64,000 nucleotides of DNA from Alishewanella longhuensis (GTDB taxonomy: Bacteria; Pseudomonadota; Gammaproteobacteria; Enterobacterales; Alteromonadaceae): contig NZ_BNAO01000003.1 of assembly GCF_014653435.1 (NCBI RefSeq), positions 365,942 to 429,941 of the forward strand. The letters are read 5' to 3'. Below the pieces are notes generated by a model. The model was not told the origin of the DNA. It saw only the letters and a program-made list of their open reading frames with translations, and did no database searches. Position 1 is the first letter of the stretch. Each line of letters opens with the position of its first letter. Position numbers and translations under genes: made by a program. Shown here one piece after another: positions 41,821-52,083 of this stretch.

Positions 41821-43515
41821 TCAGACCTTGTAGTTACTGACCAATTGATCTAACTCGGTAGCCAGCGCATTTAATCGCTCGCTGGTAGCAGAAGCGCTTC
41901 GGGTACCCTCAGCCGTTTCCTCTATTACCACCACAATTTGATGCACGTTCTCATTAATTGCCCCTGAAACATGAGTTTGCTCTTCTGCTGCTGTGGCAAT
42001 TTGCGCGTTCATATTGTTAATGGTGTTCACTGCAGTGCTAATTTGATTAAGCGCCAGCTCTACCTGGCGGATCTCATCCACACTGCTTTGACTGCTTTGC
42101 TTTAAGTTACTAATCAGCTCAATAGCCCCCTTGATGCCCGCTTGCAGCCGTTGAATCATTTGCTGAATTTCCTGAGTGCTCTTTTGCGTACGACTGGCTA
42201 AAGTACGAACTTCGTCAGCGACTACCGCAAACCCCCGACCGGCTTCACCGGCACGCGCTGCCTCAATGGCTGCGTTCAATGCCAGTAAGTTGGTTTGCTC
42301 TGCAATGCTGCGAATAACATCTAGCACACCACCAATGCTGTCAGATTCTTTGCTGAGATCCGCAATAACCGATACACCATGAGTAACCTGCTCAGCTAAA
42401 CCATCGATAACCCGCACTGTTTTTAGCAAGGTTTGTTTAGAATTACCGACAAGGTCTTCAGCGTCAGCGGCAGCACTGGACGCTCGCATAGCGCTGTCGG
42501 CAACTTCTGTAGCAGAGGCCGCCATTTCGTTCATCGCGGTGGCAACCTGATCACTTTCTGACTGCTGGCGTTGCACGCCTTGTTCAGCCTGGCGCATAAT
42601 TTTATTAAGATCGTTCGCACTTAAATTAAGTGTTGAAGTAGAACCTGCTACCTGAGCAACCAAATCGCGCACCTGACTGGCAAAGCGGTTAAAAGCTTGC
42701 GCCAACTGTGATAATTCATCATGTCCTTCTACCGCTAAACGATGCCGTAAATCACCACCGCCCTCTGCAATATCGGTCATCGCACTTACTGCCGATTTTA
42801 GTGGCAAAATAATACTGCGAACCACCACCAGCGCCAATAACATAATAGCAATTAGTGCAATAGTCGCCGCACCTACTGAACTCCATAAGCTGGTCGTCAA
42901 AGACTCATCCGCTCTGTTTTGCATAATAGCAACTTGTTTATCTAAGCTATCTATCCAAAAACCGGTACCCAGCATCAACCCCCATTTACTAAGCTCTTCA
43001 GCATAACCGAGTTTCGGATCGGTGGTGCTGGTCTCAGCATTATTCCAGTGATAATAGAGGTAGCCTTTGCCACTGCGGGCGGCGTTCCATAAACCGCGGA
43101 TCACTTCAACGCCATTAGGATCTTTCAAATCCATCAGGTTTCGTCCCTGCAATGCCGGATTAGCGGCATGCACCAGATTGATACCTTGCTGATCATACAC
43201 AAAGAAGTAACCCATACTGCCGCTATCATCAAAACGAAGTTGACGCAGAATATCGAGTGCCTGAGCTTTAATTTCTGGGTTAGTGCTGGCATCAGGTGCG
43301 TTATAAAGATGTGCTATCGCGCTCCTTCCAAGTTGTAAGTAGTTCTTAATAACGGCTTGTTGATTTTGCTGGAACATTTCCTCAAAGCTTTCAACACCTT
43401 GCTGCCCAAGTTGCTTAGTCTGATACAAGCTGAAACTCACTAGCAGAATTGCTAACAAAGTACTGGGTAATAAAGCCAGCAGTAAAATTCGGGTTTGGAT
43501 AGTTAAATTTGCCAT
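41821..43515 (-). CDS. Methyl-accepting chemotaxis protein with single Cache sensor domain
   Basis: The 564-residue chemoreceptor has two membrane segments (about residues 8-28 and 210-230), a periplasmic sCache_2 domain between them (GYFFVYDQQGINLVH, HAANPALQGRN), a HAMP domain, and the cytoplasmic signalling region with the conserved tip EQTNLLALNAAIEAARAGE. sCache_2 receptors often bind small organic acids; the ligand cannot be read from the sequence. It is a single gene. Confidence 0.94.
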   Translation of the reverse strand: MANLTIQTRILLLALLPSTLLAILLVSFSLYQTKQLGQQGVESFEEMFQQNQQAVIKNYLQLGRSAIAHLYNAPDASTNPEIKAQALDILRQLRFDDSGSMGYFFVYDQQGINLVHAANPALQGRNLMDLKDPNGVEVIRGLWNAARSGKGYLYYHWNNAETSTTDPKLGYAEELSKWGLMLGTGFWIDSLDKQVAIMQNRADESLTTSLWSSVGAATIALIAIMLLALVVVRSIILPLKSAVSAMTDIAEGGGDLRHRLAVEGHDELSQLAQAFNRFASQVRDLVAQVAGSTSTLNLSANDLNKIMRQAEQGVQRQQSESDQVATAMNEMAASATEVADSAMRASSAAADAEDLVGNSKQTLLKTVRVIDGLAEQVTHGVSVIADLSKESDSIGGVLDVIRSIAEQTNLLALNAAIEAARAGEAGRGFAVVADEVRTLASRTQKSTQEIQQMIQRLQAGIKGAIELISNLKQSSQSSVDEIRQVELALNQISTAVNTINNMNAQIATAAEEQTHVSGAINENVHQIVVVIEETAEGTRSASATSERLNALATELDQLVSNYKV

Positions 43516-43631
43516 AGAGTGCTCTCGGTAAGCTGTTTATTGTTATCGCGATCTATCTGATTATAATGGAAATATAAAAAAGCGCTTTCAAACAGCAAAT
43601 AATTTTACTAGATGATAGTCGAATGCTATAC

Positions 43632-43656
43632 AAAAAAGCCGGACATTAGTCCGGCT
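43632..43656 (-). terminator. Rho-independent terminator of fklB
   Basis: Perfect 8-base arms (AGCCGGAC, 43637-43644, and 43649-43656) around ATTA end in TTTTTT on the minus strand, 21 bases after the fklB stop. Confidence 0.9.
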
Positions 43657-43677
43657 CAATCTGCAACATATTAGCCT

Positions 43678-44292
43678 TTACAGGATGGCCAATAGTTCTA
43701 CATCAAAGACCAGGGTGCTAAACGGGGCAATGGCATTACCAGCACCACGTTCGCCATAAGCCAGGTTATGAGGTACAAACAGACGTAACTTAGAGCCTAC
43801 CGCCATCAGTTGCAGTGCTTCGGTCCAACCGGCAATAACGCCCGATACCGGGAACTCGGCAGGTTCGCCACGCTGATAAGAACTGTCAAACACCGTACCA
43901 TCGATTAAAGTACCGTGGTAGTGGGTACGTACTGTAGATGCTGTCGTTGGTTTTTCACCTTCAGCAGCAACCAAAACTTCATACTGTAAGCCAGACGCTG
44001 TTACCGTTACTTCTGCACGCTTAGCATTTTCAGTTAAAAACAGCTCACCGGCTTCGGCTAAAGCTTCTGCTTTCTCGGCTTCAGCAGCTTGCATACGCTC
44101 GCTAATCACACCGAAAGCGGCACGAATTTGCTCGTCTGTCACTTCTGGTGCTTGCTCGTTATAAGCTGCAGCTAAACCTGCTGCCACTGCCGTAATATCT
44201 AAACCATCAAAGGGGCGATCAGCTAATTGCTGGCCCATTTGTAAACCAATACCGTAACTCGCGTGTTGTTCTAAGGTGGTAAATTTTGACAT
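43678..44292 (-). CDS. fklB: FKBP-type peptidyl-prolyl isomerase FklB
   Basis: The 204-residue protein starts at the ATG ending at 44292, so that it begins MSKFTTLEQHASYGIGLQMG, as in E. coli FklB. An N-terminal dimerisation domain (about 1-80), a helix linker and a C-terminal FKBP domain (GTLIDGTVFDSSY, VIAGWTEAL, GER) follow. It isomerises Xaa-Pro bonds in the cytoplasm or periplasm; no signal peptide is seen. Confidence 0.95.
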   Translation of the reverse strand: MSKFTTLEQHASYGIGLQMGQQLADRPFDGLDITAVAAGLAAAYNEQAPEVTDEQIRAAFGVISERMQAAEAEKAEALAEAGELFLTENAKRAEVTVTASGLQYEVLVAAEGEKPTTASTVRTHYHGTLIDGTVFDSSYQRGEPAEFPVSGVIAGWTEALQLMAVGSKLRLFVPHNLAYGERGAGNAIAPFSTLVFDVELLAIL

Positions 44293-44362
44293 GAGGTCCA
44301 CTTATTTTTGGCTGGTGAAACAAGATACCAGCAGGGTTAAAAATTAAACTTATAGTACGCTA

Positions 44363-44665
44363 TTAGGCAGCAAAAGTCTTGTCTGACTGCTGTAATTGCT
44401 GCCAAACGGTGCGAACTTGCAGCTCATCCAACGCTGTGAGCTCACCCTTTTCAACAGCATCAGATAAGCTTCGCTCAACCTGTGCAATGAGCGTAGCAGT
44501 GCTAAAGGGTTGCTCCGTTAGCTGTAAAGTGCCGACGACTAAATCAACATGGCCGCGCAAATAGCCAGCAGCAAAGAGTTCGTCGTCGGTCGCCACAGGT
44601 ACAAGTTGATCAAAATAATCTGCCGCGTGCTGAATAAAACGCTCAGTTTGGGTATTATCATTCAT
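44363..44665 (-). CDS. yfcL: YfcL family protein
   Basis: The 100-residue protein contains the DDELFAAGYLRGH block that defines the family. I place the start at the ATG ending at 44665, just past the stop of the kinase gene, where the length matches E. coli YfcL. Upstream in-frame ATGs (44677 and 44683) would leave no room for a ribosome site. Function is unknown; it is linked with aroC/prmB neighbourhoods in E. coli as well. Confidence 0.88.
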   Translation of the reverse strand: MNDNTQTERFIQHAADYFDQLVPVATDDELFAAGYLRGHVDLVVGTLQLTEQPFSTATLIAQVERSLSDAVEKGELTALDELQVRTVWQQLQQSDKTFAA

Positions 44666-44666
44666 T

Positions 44667-45797
44667 TTAATGGTCATCCTCATAGCCAAGGCGATACATC
44701 ACATAGTCGTTGTAGCCGGTCAGTACACTGAGCAGCCCCTGTAATTCACGATCTAATGCCGGCTCGCCGGTATCGGCTAACAGTGGCCGTCCTGCGAGTT
44801 GTTGTAATTTCGTTTTTGTGGCCAACAGCAGAATATTATCGCGGCCTATCGCCCGAATCACCGCAGGTGATAGTTGTTGATTACCGCGGCCAAACACATG
44901 GCCCTGACCACCGATTAACGTCATGATGAGTTTGCTGGGATAGCCTGTTACCAACTCGAGTAATTGGCTGGCGGTGACATCTTTAGCCAGCAATTGGCCA
45001 TTTTCGACGACATCGACACCTAATAAGGTGTTGTCTAAGCCAAGCTCAGCCATCACGGCGGCGACGGTAGAACCGGATCCCATCACATAACGTACGTTAT
45101 CTTCCAATTGGCTCACCACATAGGCAGCTAAGTCATCCAGCACCAACTCTTCAGATTCTTTACCCGCCATTTTAACACTTTGTACATAACGCAGTTCGGC
45201 GGGTATCCGCATTTCACCATAGCGTCGCGCCTTCACCACACCGTCACGAAAGGCGGCTTCATCAATATCCATTACCGCAGCCTCTTGCTGGCTAACCAAC
45301 TCACCGGCAACTAGCTTTGCTAATAGTTTACCTGCGGCTAACGGTGAAATGGCATAAACGCCAGAGTGAATTTTACAGCCTGCGGGGATACCCAGTACCG
45401 TGGTGCTCGCAGCCACTATGCTACAGATATTGCGGGCAGTACCATCTCCACCGGCAAACAGTAACAGGTCGACACCTTCTGCAGCCATGACACGCGCGGC
45501 TTGCTCGGTATCAGCGGCTTGTGTAGGTATTCTTTCGGGGGTGTAACAACATATATAGTCAAACCCTAGTTCCCGACACAACGCTTCGCCCATTTCACCG
45601 GCTACCGTGACAATCTGTACCTTATCGCGCAGCGGCAATAATTGGCTTAAACAAATTTTTGCACGCTGTTCTGCCATGGGCTGAGCACCTAGCGCCAGCG
45701 CTTGATCTGCTAAATTATCGCTACCTTTTAAACCAACGCTGCCCCCTAAACCGGCAAGCGGGTTAATAATAAGTCCTAACCGAAACTGCTTTGTCAT
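44667..45797 (-). CDS. ATP-NAD kinase family protein
   Basis: The 376-residue protein has the NAD kinase GGDGTARN motif and an N-terminal INPLAGLGGSVGLKG segment. It belongs to the AcoX-like / DUF large-form NAD kinase family, longer than NadK, and is common beside yfcL in Shewanella and relatives. The substrate is unproven; phosphorylation of a nucleotide or sugar cofactor is likely. I place the start at the ATG ending at 45797 because the upstream frame has no ribosome site and does not look conserved. Confidence 0.85.
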   Translation of the reverse strand: MTKQFRLGLIINPLAGLGGSVGLKGSDNLADQALALGAQPMAEQRAKICLSQLLPLRDKVQIVTVAGEMGEALCRELGFDYICCYTPERIPTQAADTEQAARVMAAEGVDLLLFAGGDGTARNICSIVAASTTVLGIPAGCKIHSGVYAISPLAAGKLLAKLVAGELVSQQEAAVMDIDEAAFRDGVVKARRYGEMRIPAELRYVQSVKMAGKESEELVLDDLAAYVVSQLEDNVRYVMGSGSTVAAVMAELGLDNTLLGVDVVENGQLLAKDVTASQLLELVTGYPSKLIMTLIGGQGHVFGRGNQQLSPAVIRAIGRDNILLLATKTKLQQLAGRPLLADTGEPALDRELQGLLSVLTGYNDYVMYRLGYEDDH

Positions 45798-45990
45798 ACC
45801 GATACGTGTCCAAACGGCTTGTTTTAGATTACAAGCTGGATTTTCAATGCGCGCATTGTACCTGCTAAGCAGCACCTTGCCCAGTGTTGACAACGCAGGC
45901 ATAACCAACCGAACAGCCAATAGGGCTGTTGCAACAGCAACAACACTGCTCTACATTAGAGCCTGTATTAGTTATCAGAAGCGAAACTTT

Positions 45991-47382
45991 ATGCCGTCTA
46001 TCACCGAGCAGTTTAGCCAGCAACAGCGCGCTTTTTATGCAGAGCCCTACCCAAGTTTCCGCCTCAGGCAACAACGGCTACAACAACTTACCCTGGCGTT
46101 AAAAATGCACGCCTCTGCTTTATGTGAGGCCGTTTCAATTGATTTTGGTCATCGTAGTGTCGATGAAACACGTCTGTTAGAAATAACGCCATGTCTGCAA
46201 GGATTAAAATATCAATTAGCGCACCTAAAAAAATGGATGCGTCCAGAAAAGCGCCGGGTGCACTACACCTTTGCTCCTGCCAGTAATAGTGTTTTGGCTC
46301 AACCATTGGGTGTTGTCGGCATAATAGTTCCCTGGAATTATCCTATTTTTCTGGCGCTGGGGCCGCTGATGGCTGCCATTGCCGCCGGTAATCAGGCTAT
46401 GCTAAAACTCTCTGAGTTTACTCCTGCCACCAATGCTGTTCTACGCACCCTCTGTCAACAGGCGCTGGGCGATTGCGTCACTGTTATCGAAGGCGATGCC
46501 GCTGTTGCCGCTCAATTTGCGGCACTGCCCTTTGATCACATACTCTTTACCGGTTCAACAGCGGTAGGTTATAAAGTGATGCAAGCGGCAGCGGTCAATC
46601 TTACTCCTGTTACCCTAGAGCTGGGCGGTAAAAGCCCAGTGTTAATAGCGCCTGATGCAAACCTTGCCCGTATTAGTGAACGCTTACTTTTTGGTAAAAC
46701 AGCCAATGCCGGTCAAACCTGTGTGGCGCCAGATTATGTGTTAGTGCCACAAGCCATGCAGCAAGCATTGGTTGCGCAATTACAAGCAGATTTTCAGCGG
46801 TTTTACCCTGATTTTCCAAATAGCAAAGATTACAGCGCCGTGATAAATGAGCGGCAATATCAACGTCTACAAAAGCTACTGGCACAGGCGCATTCTGCAG
46901 GTGCTGAACTTATCCCTTGTGCTCAAGCTGATACAACCAGCAACAGGATAATGCCACTCACATTGGTGTTAAATGCCCCTGCTGACAGTCTAATACTACA
47001 GGAGGAGATCTTTGGCCCGGTATTGCCCATTATTCCTTACAACAGTATGGAAGAGGCCTTGACCTATATTCGGCAGCGACCAAAACCACTGGCGCTCTAT
47101 CTGATGAGCGATGAGCAAAAGCTGATCCAACAGGTACTTACCCAAGTTCAGGCGGGTGGCGTGTGTATTAACGACACGCTATTACATGTAGCACAGGATG
47201 ATTTACCCTTTGGCGGGGTGGGCCCTTCTGGTTTGGGGCACTATCATGGCCCCGAGGGCTTTAAGCGTTTTTCGCACTTAAAAGCTATCCATAAAAAAGG
47301 CCGCTTTAGCAGCAGCCGCTTTATCTATCCGCCTTTTAACCGCCCGCTGTTTCGCGCACTGTTAAACTGGCTTAGCCGTTGA
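45991..47382 (+). CDS. Coniferyl aldehyde dehydrogenase-type aldehyde dehydrogenase
   Basis: The 463-residue enzyme has the NAD-binding Rossmann region (FTGSTAVGYK), the catalytic Glu in LELGGKSP and the catalytic Cys in NAGQTCVAPDYVL. The C-terminal PFGGVGPSGLGHYHG block and the RFSHLK and Phe/Tyr-rich C-terminus match the calB-type family. It oxidises aldehydes to acids. Without aromatic-pathway neighbours its natural substrate is uncertain. Confidence 0.92.
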   Translation: MPSITEQFSQQQRAFYAEPYPSFRLRQQRLQQLTLALKMHASALCEAVSIDFGHRSVDETRLLEITPCLQGLKYQLAHLKKWMRPEKRRVHYTFAPASNSVLAQPLGVVGIIVPWNYPIFLALGPLMAAIAAGNQAMLKLSEFTPATNAVLRTLCQQALGDCVTVIEGDAAVAAQFAALPFDHILFTGSTAVGYKVMQAAAVNLTPVTLELGGKSPVLIAPDANLARISERLLFGKTANAGQTCVAPDYVLVPQAMQQALVAQLQADFQRFYPDFPNSKDYSAVINERQYQRLQKLLAQAHSAGAELIPCAQADTTSNRIMPLTLVLNAPADSLILQEEIFGPVLPIIPYNSMEEALTYIRQRPKPLALYLMSDEQKLIQQVLTQVQAGGVCINDTLLHVAQDDLPFGGVGPSGLGHYHGPEGFKRFSHLKAIHKKGRFSSSRFIYPPFNRPLFRALLNWLSR

Positions 47383-47417
47383 CGCCTGACGCTTCGCGAT
47401 CCTTCGCAATATAAAGC

Positions 47418-48578
47418 TTAGTCTGCCCGCGGCATTTGTCGCGGTAAGCTAATGGCTAACAGCATCGCAAAAAAGGCAGCCACAGCCGCCAGCACATAGG
47501 TTTGGCTGGCACCCACGCCATTCTGCCAGCTAATACCAGCAATATATGCCCCGAGCGCCCCGCCGCCGCCATAAATAATACCGGCATAAAACGCCTGCCC
47601 GCGACCACGCTGTGCTTTTGGGAAAAACTGCTGAATAAACTGCATGGCACAGCTATGGGCAATAGCAAAGCTACCAGCATGCAGTAGCATACTAAGCGCC
47701 AGAGCCAGTGGCGAATGCGCTAAAAAGGCCACCATTAACCAACGCACCACCGTTAAACCATAACAAAGTGCCAACAAACTACGAAAACGATAGCGGTTTA
47801 AAATAGCACCAGCGTAATAGAATGCCACGATCTCTGCTAACACTGCTACGCCGATAAAAAGCCCGGTGACCGTGCCGCTGTAGCCTAAATCACGGCTATA
47901 CAACGTAAAAAAACCATAAAAAGGAGCAAAACTCATTTGTAATAAAAAGGCCGCCCCCATAAAGAGCCAGAGCACCTTACTGGAAAACAGTTCAGTAAAA
48001 GACATCTTGCGCTGTAAACTTGCTGGTGCAACCGGCATAGCAGGCAAATTTAACAGGCTGACTAACAGTAATAACAAAAACAAGGTGGCAGTAGCAGGCA
48101 TAAACTCGCTACCAAACTGCTGATAAAGCCAGCCGCCAAGCATCACTAAAATAATGTAGCCAACACTGCCAAAGGTACGAATTTTACTATAGGCACCGGC
48201 ATCATCATTTAAAGCATGGAAGGTACAGACTTCTAATTGCGGTAAAATGGCGGTCCAGAAAAAGCTAAAAAAGGCAAAACCCAGCAGTAACGGCCAAAAA
48301 CCGGCATCAATAAAGCTGCTAAACCAGGCCAGAATGGCTATAGCGGCTCCCAAACGCATAATACGCAGTGGTTCTGCGGTACGGTCAGCCAGCGTTCCCC
48401 ACAGGGCAGGACCGACAATACGGGTAGCGGTAACCAGCGCCAGTAATAAGCCAATTTGCGCAGAGTCGAACCCCCGGCCATCCAAAAATAAACCAAAATA
48501 GGGCACAAAAATGCCCAGTACCCCAAAATAAGCGAAATAAGCCAGCGACAAGGCTGGCTTAGCAGATAATCTTTGCAA
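47418..48578 (-). CDS. MFS transporter of the HcaT / nucleoside-symporter-like family
   Basis: The 386-residue protein has about twelve membrane segments; the start with FAYFGVLGIFVPYFGLFLDG matches the HcaT-like family. It starts at a TTG ending at 48578, ten bases after the aroC stop with GAG about eight bases upstream; family alignment favours this start. The substrate is unknown (3-phenylpropionate in E. coli HcaT). It is probably co-transcribed with aroC. Confidence 0.85.
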   Translation of the reverse strand: MQRLSAKPALSLAYFAYFGVLGIFVPYFGLFLDGRGFDSAQIGLLLALVTATRIVGPALWGTLADRTAEPLRIMRLGAAIAILAWFSSFIDAGFWPLLLGFAFFSFFWTAILPQLEVCTFHALNDDAGAYSKIRTFGSVGYIILVMLGGWLYQQFGSEFMPATATLFLLLLLVSLLNLPAMPVAPASLQRKMSFTELFSSKVLWLFMGAAFLLQMSFAPFYGFFTLYSRDLGYSGTVTGLFIGVAVLAEIVAFYYAGAILNRYRFRSLLALCYGLTVVRWLMVAFLAHSPLALALSMLLHAGSFAIAHSCAMQFIQQFFPKAQRGRGQAFYAGIIYGGGGALGAYIAGISWQNGVGASQTYVLAAVAAFFAMLLAISLPRQMPRAD

Positions 48579-48588
48579 AGGTTTCTCG

Positions 48589-49704
48589 TTAATCTAGCTG
48601 TTGTTGTCGTGCTATGGCGGCAATATCCGGCGTACTCACCTGCACACCGGCATTTTGTGCTCTGTGGCGCAGCAGATGATCGAGTAACACGATAGCCAAC
48701 ATCGCTTCGGCTACCGGTACCGCACGAATACCTACACAGGGATCGTGCCGGCCTTTAGTAACGATATCAACCACTTCCCCCGCCGTATTGATACTTTTAC
48801 CCGGAATACTGATACTGGAGGTGGGTTTAAGCGCCATACTGACCAGTAAATCCTGACCGCTGGAAATACCGCCTAAGGTGCCGCCTGCATGGTTGGCACT
48901 AAACCCCGTTGGGGTTAGTTCATCGCGCCCAGTAGAGCCCAATTGTTCCACCACCGCAAAACCATCCCCTATCTCCACCGCTTTTACCGCGTTAATACTC
49001 ATCATGGCATGGGCAACGTCGGCATCTAAACGGTCAAATACGGGCTCACCCAAGCCCACCGGCATCCCTGTTGCCACCACATTAACGCGGGCACCAACTG
49101 AATCACCGGCTTTTTTTAGCTGGCGCATATAGTCATCCAGCGCTTCTAGCTTAGTGGGATCTGGAAAGAAAAAAGCATTATTTTCAACTTCTGCCCACTG
49201 TAATTGCTCAGCTTTTATCGGCCCAAGCTGTGCCAGATAACCGCGAATTTCAATACCACAGTGCTCTTTTAAATACTTTTTCGCGATAGCGCCTGCCGCT
49301 ACCCTAACAGCGGTTTCACGCGCAGACGAGCGACCACCACCACGATAATCACGCAAGCCAAATTTGTGCCAGTAAGTATAGTCGGCATGCCCAGGTCTAA
49401 ATTGGGCCTGTATAGTGGAGTAGTCTTGCGAGCGCTGATCGGTGTTTTCAATCAATAAACCAATGCTGGCACCCGTAGTCGTGTCGTTAAAGACGCCAGA
49501 GAGGATCTTGACCGAGTCTTCTTCACGTCGGGCGGTGGTATAGCGCGAGGTCCCCGGTTTACGCCGGTCTAAGTCCAGTTGTAAATCTTCTGTAGTGAGT
49601 GTCATCCCTGGCGGGCAACCATCAATGATGCCCCCTATCGCCGGGCCATGGCTTTCGCCGAAGGTGGTGACTTTAAACAGTTGCCCTATGCTATTACCTG
49701 CCAT
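48589..49704 (-). CDS. aroC: Chorismate synthase
   Basis: The 371-residue enzyme shows family signatures GESHGPAIG near the N-terminus, the [10 protein letters not shown] block and the [11 protein letters not shown] block. It makes chorismate from EPSP with reduced FMN, the last shikimate step. prmB lies upstream in the same direction, as in E. coli. Confidence 0.97.
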   Translation of the reverse strand: MAGNSIGQLFKVTTFGESHGPAIGGIIDGCPPGMTLTTEDLQLDLDRRKPGTSRYTTARREEDSVKILSGVFNDTTTGASIGLLIENTDQRSQDYSTIQAQFRPGHADYTYWHKFGLRDYRGGGRSSARETAVRVAAGAIAKKYLKEHCGIEIRGYLAQLGPIKAEQLQWAEVENNAFFFPDPTKLEALDDYMRQLKKAGDSVGARVNVVATGMPVGLGEPVFDRLDADVAHAMMSINAVKAVEIGDGFAVVEQLGSTGRDELTPTGFSANHAGGTLGGISSGQDLLVSMALKPTSSISIPGKSINTAGEVVDIVTKGRHDPCVGIRAVPVAEAMLAIVLLDHLLRHRAQNAGVQVSTPDIAAIARQQQLD

Positions 49705-49788
49705 CGCTATTTCCTGTCATCTTTATGCTTGAACCTTTATTGGCTAGGCTCCGTCTTTGCTACCAGCGCCATAAACCAAGCGCAGGTT

Positions 49789-50739
49789 TTATTCAAACCA
49801 ATGCTGATTGTCGATAAGGTCCTGCTTACTCAGTGTAAATACCCCTAAACCGCCAGCTTTAAATTCTAACCAGCGAAATGGGACGTCTGGATATCTATAC
49901 TGCAATTCAACCATACTATTGCCCACTTCACAAACTAAAATGCCGTTGTCGCTAAGATGCGAAGCCGCATCGCGCAAAATTTGCCGGGTTAAGGCTAAAC
50001 CGTCATGGCCAGAGGCCAAACCCAGCTCGGGTTCATGGCGGTATTCATCGGGCAGGTCCGCCATATCCTCAGCATCGACATAAGGCGGGTTTGTAACAAT
50101 CAAATCATATTGCTGGCCGTTAAGGGCGCTAAAACCGTCGGATAATACTGGAAAGACCCGCTCCTGTAGCTGATGTTCGCTAATATTCAGGTCGGCTACC
50201 GTTAACGCCTCTTCACTGATATCTACCGCATCGACCTGCGCGTCTGGAAAGGCATAGGCACAAGCAATAGCAATACAACCCGAGCCAGTGCACAGATCTA
50301 AAATCTGTGTTGGTGCAGTGCCCGCAGGTAATACATTGGCAAATTTGTCGTTAATCAGCTCAGCAATAGGTGAGCGTGGAATAAGCACCCGCTCATCAAC
50401 ATAAAAAGGCAAATTGCAAAAGTAAGCCTGATGCGTCAGATAAGCTGCCGGTATACGTTGCTCAATACGCTGCTGTAGTATTGCAACAAAAGCCTGGCGT
50501 TCAGCCTTATCTAACTTAACGCTCAATAACTTATCATCGGTCAAAGGGGGTAAATATAAGACATGCGCTAACAGTACGGCAGCCTCATCCCAGGCATTAT
50601 CAGTACCATGACCAAAGTACACACCCGCCTGATGAAAGCGGCTGACGGCCCAGCGCAGCCAATCATGCACCGTAAGCAAATCGGTCAACGTATGCTGTAG
50701 TTGCTCAGGATCAAAAGGTGATAGCGGCTGCTCAGTCAT
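49789..50739 (-). CDS. prmB: Ribosomal protein uL3 glutamine methyltransferase
   Basis: The 316-residue enzyme starts at the ATG ending at 50739; the frame is open further upstream but overlaps the divergent smrB gene. It has the SAM-binding motif [11 protein letters not shown] and the catalytic NPPY motif (VTNPPYVD). PrmB methylates a Gln of ribosomal protein L3. It is divergent from smrB across 48 bases, as in other gammaproteobacteria. Confidence 0.95.
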   Translation of the reverse strand: MTEQPLSPFDPEQLQHTLTDLLTVHDWLRWAVSRFHQAGVYFGHGTDNAWDEAAVLLAHVLYLPPLTDDKLLSVKLDKAERQAFVAILQQRIEQRIPAAYLTHQAYFCNLPFYVDERVLIPRSPIAELINDKFANVLPAGTAPTQILDLCTGSGCIAIACAYAFPDAQVDAVDISEEALTVADLNISEHQLQERVFPVLSDGFSALNGQQYDLIVTNPPYVDAEDMADLPDEYRHEPELGLASGHDGLALTRQILRDAASHLSDNGILVCEVGNSMVELQYRYPDVPFRWLEFKAGGLGVFTLSKQDLIDNQHWFE

Positions 50740-50787
50740 GGTATGCTGCACTCCAGAATTTAGATAATATTGATTAGACGTTCGCGC

Positions 50788-51387
50788 ATGCAGAAAAAGC
50801 ACTCCCCTGCTCACACAGTAGCAAAATTGCAAACTAGCCCACCGGATCCGGACGATCTGGCGCTGTTTCGCGACTTTGTTGCCGGCACCCGCCCCCTTGA
50901 GCAAGACAAGATAGCGCCAGTTGTGAAACGCAGCAAGCAAAAACGCCCTGCAGCGACCAGTAACAGCTCAACTGCTGAAAAGCTGTTCTTTTTTTCTGAT
51001 GAGTTTGAAGTTTTTGCTGAGACTCAAGGTACATTATCTTATGTGCAAAATGGCGATGATCCGCATTTGGCCGGGCGCTTACGCCGGGGTGAACTTGAAC
51101 CGCAAGTGGTGCTGGATTTACATGGCATGACGGCGCAACAAGCGAAAACCGAACTGGCCGGTTTACTTAACTACTGTGAGCAACAGCAACTTAACTGCGC
51201 CTGTGTGGTGCATGGTAAAGGGCTGGGGATTTTAGCCCGCAAGGTACCAAACTGGCTTATTCAGCACCCCAATGTGCGGGCTTTTCACACCGCCCCACGC
51301 AGTTGGGGTAAACATGGCGCCTTGTTGCTATTACTGAAAATTAACCAAAGCACCGAACAGCAATTTCGCGAACTTACCAGACGCTAA
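50788..51387 (+). CDS. smrB: Ribosome rescue nuclease SmrB
   Basis: The 199-residue protein has a C-terminal Smr domain with [13 protein letters not shown] and the [10 protein letters not shown] motif. In E. coli SmrB cuts mRNA between collided ribosomes. The start is the ATG at 50788; an upstream in-frame TTG is unsupported. It ends two bases before the convergent sixA stop. Confidence 0.93.
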   Translation: MQKKHSPAHTVAKLQTSPPDPDDLALFRDFVAGTRPLEQDKIAPVVKRSKQKRPAATSNSSTAEKLFFFSDEFEVFAETQGTLSYVQNGDDPHLAGRLRRGELEPQVVLDLHGMTAQQAKTELAGLLNYCEQQQLNCACVVHGKGLGILARKVPNWLIQHPNVRAFHTAPRSWGKHGALLLLLKINQSTEQQFRELTRR

Positions 51388-51389
51388 TA

Positions 51390-51881
51390 CTATACCGGCT
51401 GCAATAAACTCAATTCTAACGGCGAGTTGCGTTCAAGTAGCTTGCCCCCTCGTGCCGTGGTGTAACCAATACAGCAAAGTGACGCAGTACTGAAAATAGG
51501 TGCTTGCCCCGGCATGGTAAACGCTTCGACTAAAAAGCTGACTAATGGCATATGAGAGACCATCAAAACTCTGGCATCGGGCTCTGCGGCGAGCAACAGA
51601 TCCAGTCGCTGCTGCAGTTTTACTGCAGAAGCCTCTGGCACCAACTCAGGCAAAACCTCAAGTTTGGCACCTTGCGGTAATCTCTCTAACATCAGCGCTG
51701 CCGTTTCACGGGCTCTAACATAGGGGCTTACCCAGACATAATCAAAAGCAGGGTAGGCCTCTGAGAACCAAAGCGCCATTTGTTGCACTTCGTGACGACC
51801 ATGTTCAGTGAGCGTGCGCTGGCTATCTGTTGCTGCCAGGGGCTGTGCCTCGCCATGTCGCATGATGACGACGTTTATCAT
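51390..51881 (-). CDS. sixA: Phosphohistidine phosphatase SixA
   Basis: The 163-residue histidine phosphatase has the N-terminal RHG motif (MRHGEAQ) and a second His in SHMPLV, as in SixA. It removes phosphate from histidine phosphotransfer domains (ArcB HPt and PtsN pathway in E. coli). The neighbours smrB and fadIJ are also near sixA in E. coli. Confidence 0.92.
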   Translation of the reverse strand: MINVVIMRHGEAQPLAATDSQRTLTEHGRHEVQQMALWFSEAYPAFDYVWVSPYVRARETAALMLERLPQGAKLEVLPELVPEASAVKLQQRLDLLLAAEPDARVLMVSHMPLVSFLVEAFTMPGQAPIFSTASLCCIGYTTARGGKLLERNSPLELSLLQPV

Positions 51882-52083
51882 AAAAATGTTACCATACTGC
51901 TGTGTCTGTCCCGTTCCGTCCGCTGTTTATCAAATAAGCATGCGACAGGTGAAAATAGTGCGCTATGATAAAGAAAGTCTTTCGACAGTGTAACTGCTAT
52001 TAAAGCATAAGATAGCGCTTGGTTATTACTTATCGCTATCAAACTTTGGTCTGATAAGCATCCGGATAAATTAAGGAACCCCT

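Noticed and set aside
51780..51993. Plus-strand frames over the sixA start
   Set aside because: They are antisense to the sixA start and lack ribosome sites or any recognisable domain.
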